A stretch of 64,000 nucleotides of DNA from assembly GCA_004799435.1 (NCBI GenBank), contig SSMV01000169.1:64980-128979 (forward strand). The letters run 5' to 3'. A program made the position numbers and the translations under genes. Origin of the DNA: Bradyrhizobium sp. GTDB taxonomy: Bacteria; Pseudomonadota; Alphaproteobacteria; Rhizobiales; Beijerinckiaceae. How positions within the stretch are numbered: the stretch's first letter is position 1; the number at the start of each line of letters is the position of its first letter. Positions 12,715 to 21,790 of the stretch are shown here, one piece after another. Below the pieces are notes generated by a model. That model did no database searches, was not told the origin of the DNA, and was given only the letters and a program-made list of their open reading frames with translations.

Positions 12715-12792
12715 GGCAGAAGCCCTCCTGATAGGATTCGTCGCGACAACGCAGGTTCGCGTTTCGCTTACCGGTAGGGGAAAGTGGCGTAT

Positions 12793-13968
12793 TTACCGCC
12801 GCAGCGCCGCCAGCACTTTCACCGAGGCGCGGCCATCGACGGTCAGTCCGTTCTTGCCCTGAAAATCGGCGATCGCGGTGCGGGTCTTGTCGCCGATCGC
12901 GCCGTCGGGCGCGCCGACGTCATAGCCATGTTTGGTCAGCAAAGCCTGCAATTCGCGCCGCTCGGCGCGCGACAGGCCGGGATCGTCTGTCGGCCAGGGC
13001 GTGACGATCCCCGGGCCGCCGGCGAGACGCTGGGCGAGAATGGCGATCGCCAGCGTGTAGGATTCGGCGGCGTTGTAACTGTAGATCGCGTCGAAATTCT
13101 TGGTGACGAGAAAACCCGGCCCCTGCGGCCCGGCCGGCAGCAGCAGGCCGGCCTCAGTCTCGCCGAGCGGCTTGCCGTCGATCCGCTTGATCCCGCGCGA
13201 CGCCCAGACCGACATCGCCGCCTTGGCCTTGCGCCCCGACGGGCCGGAATAGCCCTCGGGCAGCTTCACCTCGAAGCCCCAGGGCTCGCCGCTCCGCCAG
13301 CCCGACTTCGCCAGATAATTGGCGGTGGAGGCCAGCGCGGCGGCGGGCGAATCGACGATGTCGCGTCCCGAGCCGTCGAGATCGACCGCTAACCTCAGAA
13401 AGGTCGAGGGCATGAATTGCGTCTGGCCGAAAGCGCCCGCCCACGAGCCGGTCAGCTTGTCGAGCGGGATGTCGCCGCGATCGACAATCTCGAGCGCCGC
13501 CATCAGCTCGCCGCGATAATAGGCGGGACGCTGCGAGCTTTGACAAGCGAGCGTCGTCAGCGATTGCGCCAGCGGCCGGCCGCCGGTGTTCTGGCCGAAA
13601 TTCGACTCAACGCCCCAGATCGCCGCCAGCACATAGCGATCGACGCCGAAATGCGCCTCGGCCCTGGCGAGCGCGCTCATCTCGCGCGCGACCGCCGCCT
13701 TGCCGTCCTCGACCCGCTCGTCATCGACGAGGCCGGCCATATAGTCCCAGATCGGCGTCTTGAATTCGGGCTGATTGCTCTCGAAGTCGAGCACCTTGGG
13801 ATCAGGCTGCAGGCTGTCGAAGGCGGCGGCGATCGTCTTGTCCGAAATCCCCTTGGCGGAAGCGTCCGTGCGCAATGACGCGACGCAGGAGGCGAAATCG
13901 GCGCGGGCTGGAGGCGCGACGACAAGCAACGCCGTCGCGAGACAGGCCGAAGGGATGAAGCGAATCAT
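12793..13968 (-). CDS. Lytic murein transglycosylase (MltB-like) with C-terminal peptidoglycan-binding domain
   Basis: Signal peptide MIRFIPSACLATALLVVAPPARA; YVLAAIWGVESNFGQNTG, GAFGQTQFMPSTFL; C-terminal LQALLTKHGYDVGAPDGAIGDKTRTAIADFQ. Start is a downstream ATG within the listed ORF. Confidence 0.9.
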   Translation of the reverse strand: MIRFIPSACLATALLVVAPPARADFASCVASLRTDASAKGISDKTIAAAFDSLQPDPKVLDFESNQPEFKTPIWDYMAGLVDDERVEDGKAAVAREMSALARAEAHFGVDRYVLAAIWGVESNFGQNTGGRPLAQSLTTLACQSSQRPAYYRGELMAALEIVDRGDIPLDKLTGSWAGAFGQTQFMPSTFLRLAVDLDGSGRDIVDSPAAALASTANYLAKSGWRSGEPWGFEVKLPEGYSGPSGRKAKAAMSVWASRGIKRIDGKPLGETEAGLLLPAGPQGPGFLVTKNFDAIYSYNAAESYTLAIAILAQRLAGGPGIVTPWPTDDPGLSRAERRELQALLTKHGYDVGAPDGAIGDKTRTAIADFQGKNGLTVDGRASVKVLAALRR

Positions 13969-14020
13969 GCGCGCATCATCCGGGATTTGCGGCGGGGCGT
14001 CGAGCCGGGCGACGCTGCGG

Positions 14021-15214
14021 CTAAAGCGTCGGCACCGATTTCGGGTCTTCGAGTTCGACCGGGTCGACCGGATAGCTGAACGTGTCGCCGCCGCCCGCAG
14101 CGTCATTGCGGTCGATTTCGAAGCTGACGCCCGAGATCGACTTCTTGTCGACCGTCAGCGTCAGGAAGCCCCATTTTTTGTTCGACGCATATTTGAGCGT
14201 CGCGCCGGTCTCCGGGTCCTTGTCGCCGGCGGCGACCTTCACGGCGTGGAGATTGTGATAGCCGCCATTGCCGGTGACGATGAAGGGCGTCGGGCCGCCC
14301 TCGACGATCGACTGCTCGATGCGCTGATAATTATGGACATGACCCGACAGCACGAGATTGGGCACGCGGCCGGTGTCGCGAATGGCGTTCTCCAGCGCGT
14401 CGGCCATTTTCGAACTGCCGCTATGGTGCGTGTCGAACGAATAGATCGGATGATGCAGCGCGAGGATCAGCGCGCGGTCGGTCGGCGCGGTGGCGAATTC
14501 ATTGGTCAGCCATTGCTGCTGCACCGAATCGATTGAACCGCCCTCCGGCACATTGGTGTACATGCCGATGATCGTCGCCAAGGGCGTGACCAGCGTCCAA
14601 TAGACATTGGGCAGATCGAGCTGGACGCGCGGCGAATCCTTCGAGACCGGATCGACGTCGGGCTTGGCCTGCATGAAATAATCGACCCAGCCGTCGAGCG
14701 AGGTCTATTGCGTCGGATCGTCGACCTCCCCGTCGTGATTGCCGGGGATGGCGAAGATCGGAACATCATAATGGGAATAGGGCTCGTAGAACTGCGCGTA
14801 ATAGTCGTCCCTGGCGCCGGTGAAATAGACGACGTCGCCAACGTGGTAGCAAAAGAGCGGCTTTTGCCCTTTGCCGGTCTGCAAATGCGCCAACATCTGT
14901 TCGGCGACGAAATTCTGGAATTCGCCGTCCTGCACGCCGCCGGAATCGCCCATGACATGCAGCGTCATGCTGCCAGCTTCCTCGATCGCCTTGGCGATGT
15001 CGGGAAATTTCGCGCTGAGGTCATAGTGATAGGGCGGCAGCCCGAGCGGACGCGGCAGCGGCTGAAAACTCGTGTTGCGATGGCTGACCGGATGCAGCGG
15101 GCTGACGCCCGGATGGGCCTGCGAGCGCTTGGGGCGCGGCGCCGGTCGGGTTTCGCCGGGCTTGAGCTCGGTCGTGGACGCTTGCGCGGTCCCGGAATGG
15201 GCTGAATGCGACAT
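14021..15214 (-). pseudogene. Metallophosphoesterase family protein interrupted by one in-frame TAG codon (14705-14707)
   Basis: Two same-frame ORFs (14705-15214 and 14021-14674) separated by one amber codon; GDSGG, GDVVYFTGARDDYY and GNHDGE lie upstream of it, ALHHPIYS and SGHVHNYQR downstream. Confidence 0.75.
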
Positions 15215-15360
15215 GATGGCCTCCCATGATCGACGGCGGGCCCGGCTTCAGCGTCTTCGCTCAGCGCATCCCGCCGCGCCGGCGAGACTGCGCGTCAACC
15301 TTGACATGAGGGTGACGGGACGCCGCGGCCGGCGACGTCTCCCTCAAGCGGCAGAAGCGT

Positions 15361-15966
15361 TCACAGCCAGGGATGGGCGGCGGCGGCTTTCTGCTCATAA
15401 CCGGCGATCGCCGGCGCCTTGACCATCGTCAGGCCGATGTCGTCGAGGCCTTCCATCAGGCAGTGCTTGCGGAAGGGATCGATGTCGAACCTGACCACGC
15501 CGCCGTCGGGGCCGCGGATTTCCTGCGCGGCGAGATCGACTGTGAGCGTCGCGTTGGCGCCGCGCCTTGCGTCATCCATCAGCTTCTCGAGATCCTCGGG
15601 GCTGACCTTGACCGGCAGCACGCCGTTCTTGAAACAGTTGTTATAAAAAATATCGGCGAAATCGGTCGAGACGATGCAGCGGATGCCGAAATCGAGCAGC
15701 GCCCAGGGCGCATGTTCGCGCGACGAGCCGCAGCCGAAATTGTCGCCGGCGACGAGAATCTTGGCGTTGGAATAGGCCGGCTTGTTGAGCACGAAATCCG
15801 GATTGGGCGAGCCGTCGTCGCGATAGCGCATCTCGGAAAACAGACCCTTGCCGAGGCCGGTGCGCTTGATCGTCTTCAAATATTGTTTCGGGATGATCAT
15901 GTCGGTGTCGACATTGTCGATCTCGAGCGGCGCGGCGACGCCGGTCAGGCTCACGAATTTGTCCAT
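15361..15966 (-). CDS. leuD: 3-isopropylmalate dehydratase small subunit
   Basis: [43 protein letters not shown]...[17 protein letters not shown]. Confidence 0.96.
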   Translation of the reverse strand: MDKFVSLTGVAAPLEIDNVDTDMIIPKQYLKTIKRTGLGKGLFSEMRYRDDGSPNPDFVLNKPAYSNAKILVAGDNFGCGSSREHAPWALLDFGIRCIVSTDFADIFYNNCFKNGVLPVKVSPEDLEKLMDDARRGANATLTVDLAAQEIRGPDGGVVRFDIDPFRKHCLMEGLDDIGLTMVKAPAIAGYEQKAAAAHPWL

Positions 15967-16071
15967 CGCGCGAATTTCACCAGACTGATAAAGAGGGTTC
16001 AGTCGGAGCCTTTAGCAAATGCGCGCCGGGCGGGCAAACCGCCGCGGTCGGCGCGGGAATTTTTGAGCCTC

Positions 16072-17232
16072 ATGGACCCTTCGCTTCGCGCGCGAGAGCA
16101 GACGCGCGCCGCCGCCCAGCGGACGCAAGCTGCGGCGATCCTGACGATCGACGTCGCGGCGCTGGCCGAGAATTGGCGCCGTCTCGCCCGCATCGCCGCG
16201 CCCGGCCAATGCGCCTCCGTGGTCAAGGCCAATGCCTACGGGATTGGCCTCGAATTCGCGCTGCCGGCGCTCTATGGCGCCGGCTGCCGGACCTTTTTCG
16301 TCGCTCAGCTCGCAGAGGGGCGCGAGGCCCGCGCGCTGCTGCCGCAGGGGGACGCCCGCATCTATGTGTTGAACGGGCTTGAGCCCGGCGCCGATCCGGG
16401 CGCCGATTACGCCGGGCTGCGCCTCGCGCCGGCGATCGGTTCGGCCTCGGAGCTGGCGCGCTGGGCCGCTTTCGCGCGTCGCCAAGGCGCGCCACCTGCC
16501 GCCGCGGTTCATCTCGACACCGGCATGAACCGGCTCGGCTTTGCCTCGCTCGAAGCGCTATCGGCGGCGCTGGCGGCGGCGGGAGAGAGCGGCGTCGATC
16601 TCATCATGAGCCATTTCGTCTCGTCCGAGGAGCCGGCCAATCCGCTCAATGACGTTCAAATCGCCCGCTTCACCACGGCGCGGGCCGCCTTCCCGCAACT
16701 CGCCGCGTCGCTCGCCAATTCCTCGGGCCTGTTCCTGCCCCAGCGCCCGATCTTCGATCTGGCGCGGCCGGGCTATGCGCTTTACGGCGGCAATCCGACG
16801 CCGGGAAAGCCCAATCCGGTGACGCCGGTCGTGACGCTCGATGTGGCGATCCAGCAAACGCGCTGGATCGAGAGTGGCGAGACCTGCGGCTACAATGGCC
16901 AGTGGCGGGCGAAGCGCCGCACCCGGCTGGCGACGCTGCTCGCCGGCTACGCCGACGGCTTGCCGCGAACGGCCGGCGCGGTCGAGGGCCGCGAGGGCGC
17001 GGAGGCGATCATCGCCGGCCGGCGCTGCGCGCTGGTCGGACGCGCCTCGATGGACCTGATGATCGCCGATGTGACGGAGCTGCCCGAGACCGCGGCGCAG
17101 CCGGGCGATACCGCGCGGCTTTTCGGCGAGGAGATCGGAATCGACCAATTTGCCGAGCGTTGCGGGACGATCGGCTATTCGATCCTGACCGGACTGAGCC
17201 GCCGCTATGCGCGCCGCGCAGCCGACGCGTGA
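16072..17232 (+). CDS. alr: Alanine racemase
   Basis: VVKANAYGIG PLP-lysine motif; HLDTGMNRLG; GLSRRYAR C-terminus. ATG at 16072 within the longer listed ORF. Confidence 0.93.
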   Translation: MDPSLRAREQTRAAAQRTQAAAILTIDVAALAENWRRLARIAAPGQCASVVKANAYGIGLEFALPALYGAGCRTFFVAQLAEGREARALLPQGDARIYVLNGLEPGADPGADYAGLRLAPAIGSASELARWAAFARRQGAPPAAAVHLDTGMNRLGFASLEALSAALAAAGESGVDLIMSHFVSSEEPANPLNDVQIARFTTARAAFPQLAASLANSSGLFLPQRPIFDLARPGYALYGGNPTPGKPNPVTPVVTLDVAIQQTRWIESGETCGYNGQWRAKRRTRLATLLAGYADGLPRTAGAVEGREGAEAIIAGRRCALVGRASMDLMIADVTELPETAAQPGDTARLFGEEIGIDQFAERCGTIGYSILTGLSRRYARRAADA

Positions 17233-17323
17233 GGCGCCGGAATGCGATCGCCCGGCGCGGCTGGAAATTCGTCGCGCTTGGACTTAAGTCAGGCTCTAGC
17301 GCGGCCGAACGCGGAACCAGGCG

Positions 17324-17539
17324 ATGAACAAGCACGAACCTTTTTCAGGCGGGACGGAAGCCCAGGTGCGCTATCTCGACGGCGATCTCAGGGTGCTGAA
17401 GCCCGGCGCTTTCGTGCGCTGCGCGGTGACCGGCCAAGCCATCCCGCTCGACGAATTGCGCTATTGGAGCGTCGATCTCCAGGAGGCCTATTCCAGCCCC
17501 GAAGCGGTGCTGCAACGGCTTGGCGAGCGCCGCGGTTGA
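17324..17539 (+). CDS. DUF2093 domain-containing protein
   Basis: 71-aa ORF EAQVRYLDGDLRVLKPGAFVRCAVTGQAIPLDELRYWSVDLQEAY. Confidence 0.8.
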   Translation: MNKHEPFSGGTEAQVRYLDGDLRVLKPGAFVRCAVTGQAIPLDELRYWSVDLQEAYSSPEAVLQRLGERRG

Positions 17540-17561
17540 CTTGAGCCGTGACCGGGGAAAG

Positions 17562-18107
17562 ATGCGCCGCGCTCCACCCCAAGTCCCTTCTCAAAAGCCC
17601 TTCATGCAAGCCTGGTCGCAGTTCTACAGCGTGACAGCCGGCGCAGCGGCGACGCTGCTTGGCCTGTTGTTCGTCGCCGCTTCGATCAACGCTCCAGCGG
17701 CGCTCGGCCCCGAGGAGGCGATCTCGCGCCGCCTGACCGAACAGGCGTTCCAGAATTATCTGGCGGTGATGCTGGTGTCGCTGCTGGCGCTTTTTCCCAA
17801 CATCGACCCGAAGACTTTCGGGACGGTGGTGGTGCTGGCGACCGCCGGCTGGTCGGTCTGGGTCGTCATCCGCTTCTCCCAGACTGTCTTTCGAAGCATG
17901 GCCTGGCCTGCTCGGCTTCGGTCGGCGCGCCGGCATCTGTCGGCGATGATCGGCTTCGGCATCATGCTGTGGGCGGCGCTGCGCCTGGCGCTGGGATGGG
18001 GCGAGGATTTCAACTGGATGGCGGCCGCCATGCTGGTCCTGATGATTTCCTCGACCACCGTTTCCTGGACGCTGCTGACCCGCTTCGCCAAGGCCAAGCC
18101 GGGATGA
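17562..18107 (+). CDS. Hypothetical membrane protein
   Basis: Several TM segments (FYSVTAGAAATLLGLLFVAASI, YLAVMLVSLLALF); start uncertain. Confidence 0.65.
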   Translation: MRRAPPQVPSQKPFMQAWSQFYSVTAGAAATLLGLLFVAASINAPAALGPEEAISRRLTEQAFQNYLAVMLVSLLALFPNIDPKTFGTVVVLATAGWSVWVVIRFSQTVFRSMAWPARLRSARRHLSAMIGFGIMLWAALRLALGWGEDFNWMAAAMLVLMISSTTVSWTLLTRFAKAKPG

Positions 18108-18140
18108 CGGCAAATTTCCTCCTTGCGTCGGCGACGATAT

Positions 18141-18158
18141 TAGTTCATATATAAACTA
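18141..18158. promoter_or_regulatory. Candidate palindromic operator upstream of the fatty-acid oxidation operon
   Basis: TAGTTCATATATAAACTA, near-perfect inverted repeat in an AT-rich island 48 bp before the start at 18206. Confidence 0.4.
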
Positions 18159-18205
18159 CCGTCGACGAAAGCGGTCGGCGGCCCCTCCGAGCCAGGATTT
18201 CGACG

Positions 18206-19996
18206 ATGCCCAGCTACAAGGCGCCTGTCGAGGACACGCTGTTCCTGCTCAAGGACGTTTTCGACTACAGCCGCTGCGGCAATCTGCCGCGTTTCGCCGA
18301 GGCGCCGCTCGACGTCGTCGAGGCCGTGCTGAGCGAGGGCGGCAAATTCGCGGAAGAAATCATCCAACCGCTCAATCGCATCGGCGACCAGCAGGGCTGC
18401 GTGCGCGAGGCCGACGGTTCGGTGCGCACGCCCAAGGGTTTCAAGGAGGCCTATAAGGCCTATGTCGATGGCGGCTGGGTCGGCCTCGACGGCGACCCCG
18501 CCTATGGCGGCCAGGGGCTGCCGCATTTTCTCGGCGCGGCGCTTAGCGAATATGTCATCGCCGCCAATCTCGCCTTCGCCATGTATCCGGGCCTGACCAA
18601 TGGCGCGGCGGCGGCGATCGCCGCGCATGGGAGCGATGCGCTGAAGCAACGCTATCTGCCCAAGCTCACCGCCGGCGAATGGACCGGGACGATGAACCTG
18701 ACCGAGCCCCATTGCGGCACCGATCTCGGGCTCATCAAGACGCGCGCCGCCCGAAAGGGGGACGGCTCATTCGCGATCACCGGACAGAAGATCTTCATTT
18801 CGGCCGGCGAACATGATCTGGCGGAAAACATTATCCATCTCGTGCTCGCCCGCATCGAGGGCGCGCCCGCCGGCGTCAAGGGCATTTCGCTGTTCGTCGT
18901 GCCCAAGCGCCTCGTCGACGAGAACAACGCGCCGGGCGAACGCAATGGCGTGAGCTGCGGCTCGATCGAACATAAGATGGGCATTCATGGCAATTCGACC
19001 TGCGTGCTCGATTACGACGGCGCACAGGGCTGGCTGATCGGCGAGGAAAACCGCGGCCTCAACGCCATGTTCACGATGATGAACGCGGCGCGGCTCGGCG
19101 TCGCCATTCAGGGATTGGCGCTCTCCGAGGTCGCCTATCAAAACGCCGCCGCCTACGCCAAGACGCGCGTTCAGGGCCGGGCGCTCGGCGGCGCTGCGGC
19201 GCCCGACCAACCAGCCGATCCGATCATCGTCCATCCCGACGTGCGGCGCATGCTTTTGGAAATCCGCTCGTTCAACGAAGCGGCGCGCGCACTGGCGATG
19301 TGGGTGGCGCTGAGCGAGGACGAGGCGCTCGAATCCCCCGATCCCGCGACCAAGCAGGCGGCCGAAGATCGCATCGGCCTGCTCACCCCGGTCATCAAGG
19401 GCGTCTTCACCGATCTCGGTTTCGCCAATGCGGTCAAGGCCCAGCAGGTGCTCGGCGGTCACGGCTATGTCGCCGAATGGGGCATGGAGCAATTCGTCCG
19501 CGACGCGCGCATCACGATGATTTACGAGGGCGCGAATGGCGTGCAGGCGCTCGATCTGGTCGGCCGCAAATTGCCCAAGGATGGCGGGCGCGCGCTGACC
19601 GCCTTCTTCGCTGAAGTGTCCGGCTTTCTCGCCGCCAATCAGAGCGACGCGGCGCTCGCGCCCTATCTCGCCTCCGTCAAATCGGCGCTCGGCCAGTTGC
19701 AGCAGGCGACCATGTGGCTGATGCAGAACGGCATGAAAGATCCCAATAACGCCGGCGCGGCGTCGAACGACTACATGCATCTGTTCGGTCTGGCGGCGCT
19801 GGCCTTCATGTGGGCGCGCATCGCCAAGGCGGTGCTCGGCCGCCAGGCGGCGGGCACGAGCGAACCGGCGCTTGACTCCAAGCTGGCGCTCGCCAAGTTC
19901 TTTGGCCAACGCATGCTGCCCGAGGCCGGCGCCTGTTTCGCCCGGCTTGCGAGCGGCGCGGAATCGCTGATGGCGATGCCGGCCGCGGCTTTCTGA
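18206..19996 (+). CDS. Acyl-CoA dehydrogenase
   Basis: GTMNLTEPHCGTDLGLIKTRA, QVLGGHGYVAEWGMEQFVRDARITMIYEGANGVQALDL. Confidence 0.95.
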   Translation: MPSYKAPVEDTLFLLKDVFDYSRCGNLPRFAEAPLDVVEAVLSEGGKFAEEIIQPLNRIGDQQGCVREADGSVRTPKGFKEAYKAYVDGGWVGLDGDPAYGGQGLPHFLGAALSEYVIAANLAFAMYPGLTNGAAAAIAAHGSDALKQRYLPKLTAGEWTGTMNLTEPHCGTDLGLIKTRAARKGDGSFAITGQKIFISAGEHDLAENIIHLVLARIEGAPAGVKGISLFVVPKRLVDENNAPGERNGVSCGSIEHKMGIHGNSTCVLDYDGAQGWLIGEENRGLNAMFTMMNAARLGVAIQGLALSEVAYQNAAAYAKTRVQGRALGGAAAPDQPADPIIVHPDVRRMLLEIRSFNEAARALAMWVALSEDEALESPDPATKQAAEDRIGLLTPVIKGVFTDLGFANAVKAQQVLGGHGYVAEWGMEQFVRDARITMIYEGANGVQALDLVGRKLPKDGGRALTAFFAEVSGFLAANQSDAALAPYLASVKSALGQLQQATMWLMQNGMKDPNNAGAASNDYMHLFGLAALAFMWARIAKAVLGRQAAGTSEPALDSKLALAKFFGQRMLPEAGACFARLASGAESLMAMPAAAF

Positions 19997-20074
19997 AGCC
20001 GGCCCGGCCAAGTGGGGGGAAGCGCGACGCTATCCGCTTCCTCGTGATGACGGCGCCCGAAGGAGATGTGACCC

Positions 20075-21283
20075 ATGGCCGAAGCCTTCATCTACGATCA
20101 CGTGCGCACGCCGCGCGGACGCGGCAAGCCCGATGGCGCGCTTCACACGGCGACGACGCTGCATCTCGCCAAGACGGCGCTCGGCGCGATCAAGGCGCGC
20201 AATGAGCTTGCGCCGGGACAGGTCGACGACGTGGTGTTGGGCTGCGTCGACGCGATCGGCGAGGCAGGCGGCGACGTCGCCCGCATGGGCGCTCTGGTCG
20301 CAGGCCTCGGCGAAGCGACGCCGGGCATCCAGATCAATCGCTTTTGCTCCTCGGGTCTCGATTCGGTGAATTTCGCTGCGGCCCAGGTGATGTCGGGCCA
20401 GCACGATCTGACGATCGGCGGCGGCGTCGAATCGATGAGCAGGGTGGGCATCGGCGCGGCCGGCGGCGCCTGGCCGGTCGATCCATCGCTGGCGATCCCC
20501 GCCTATTTCATGCCGCAGGGCATCTCGGCCGATCTCATCGCCACCAAATATGGCTTCTCGCGCGACGACGTCGACGCTTTCGCCGTCGAATCGCAGCGCC
20601 GCGCCGCCGCGGCCTGGTCAGAGGGCCGATTCTCCAAATCGATCGAGCCGGTGCGCGACGTCAACGGCCTGAAATTGCTCGACCGCGACGAACATATGCG
20701 CCCGACCACCGACATGCAGTCGCTCGCGGCGCTCAAGCCCTCATTCGCGATGATGGGCGAGCAGGGCGGTTTCGACGCGGTCGCCATTCAGGCGCATCCT
20801 GAAATCGAGCGCATCAATCACGTCCATCACGCCGGCAATTCATCGGGCATCGTCGATGGCGCAGCGGCGGTGCTGATCGGCTCGGCGGAAGCCGGCGCGA
20901 AGCTCGGCAAGAAGCCGCGCGGGCGCATACGCGCCTTCGTCAATATCGGCTCGGAGCCGGCGATCATGCTGACCGGCCCGGTCGACGTGACCAAGAAGCT
21001 GCTCGCCCGCGCCCGCATGAGCATCGACGACATCGATATTTTCGAGGTCAACGAGGCCTTCGCTTCGGTGGTGCTGCGTTTCATCCAGGCCTTCGAGGTC
21101 GATCCGGCCAAGGTCAACGTCAATGGTGGGGCCATCGCGCTCGGCCATCCGCTCGGCGCGACCGGCGCGATGATCCTCGGCATGGCGCTCGACGAGCTCG
21201 AGCGCAGCGGCAAGAAGACTGCGCTGATTACGCTATGCGTCGGCGGCGGCATGGGCGCGGCGACTGTGATCGAACGGATCTGA
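20075..21283 (+). CDS. Acetyl-CoA C-acetyltransferase (thiolase)
   Basis: NRFCSSGLDSVNFAA, NVNGGAIALGHPLGATGA, LCVGGGMGAATVIE. Confidence 0.95.
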   Translation: MAEAFIYDHVRTPRGRGKPDGALHTATTLHLAKTALGAIKARNELAPGQVDDVVLGCVDAIGEAGGDVARMGALVAGLGEATPGIQINRFCSSGLDSVNFAAAQVMSGQHDLTIGGGVESMSRVGIGAAGGAWPVDPSLAIPAYFMPQGISADLIATKYGFSRDDVDAFAVESQRRAAAAWSEGRFSKSIEPVRDVNGLKLLDRDEHMRPTTDMQSLAALKPSFAMMGEQGGFDAVAIQAHPEIERINHVHHAGNSSGIVDGAAAVLIGSAEAGAKLGKKPRGRIRAFVNIGSEPAIMLTGPVDVTKKLLARARMSIDDIDIFEVNEAFASVVLRFIQAFEVDPAKVNVNGGAIALGHPLGATGAMILGMALDELERSGKKTALITLCVGGGMGAATVIERI

Positions 21284-21291
21284 GCGCCGTC

Positions 21292-21750
21292 ATGCCGAAG
21301 ATCGATATCGCCAGCGTTGCGCTCGACACGCGCACCGGCTATCCGCCACCCTATGACAAGCTGGTCGCCGGGCGAGCGCGCAAACGGCTCGGCAATGCCG
21401 CGGGACTCGATCAGTTCGGCGTCAATCTGACGACGCTGAAGCCCGGTTCGGCCTCGGCGCTGCGCCATTGGCACGAGAACGAGGACGAACTCGTCTATGT
21501 GCTCGAGGGCGAATTGATCCTCATCGAGAACGACGGCGAGACGGTGATGCGGCCGGGCGACGCCGCCGGCTTCAAGGCGGGCGTCGCCAACGGCCATCAT
21601 TTCGTCAATCGCTCGAAGAGCGACGCCGTCTATCTCGAAATCGGCACGCGGGCCAAGCGCGAGCGCGCGCATTATCCCGACCTCGACCTGACCGCCGTCA
21701 AGGACGAGCAGGGCTATCGTTACACACGCGAGGACGGCACGCCGTTCTGA
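21292..21750 (+). CDS. Cupin domain-containing protein
   Basis: LRHWHENEDELVYVLEGELILIENDGETVMRPGDAAGF cupin motif. Confidence 0.88.
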   Translation: MPKIDIASVALDTRTGYPPPYDKLVAGRARKRLGNAAGLDQFGVNLTTLKPGSASALRHWHENEDELVYVLEGELILIENDGETVMRPGDAAGFKAGVANGHHFVNRSKSDAVYLEIGTRAKRERAHYPDLDLTAVKDEQGYRYTREDGTPF

Positions 21751-21790
21751 CCCTGCGCTTCATTCCTATTCGCCGCCGCGAGGACCAGCG

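Noticed and set aside
15373-16071. N-terminal extension of the 619-aa alr ORF
   Set aside because: Antisense to leuD; alanine racemase homology begins after the ATG at 16072.
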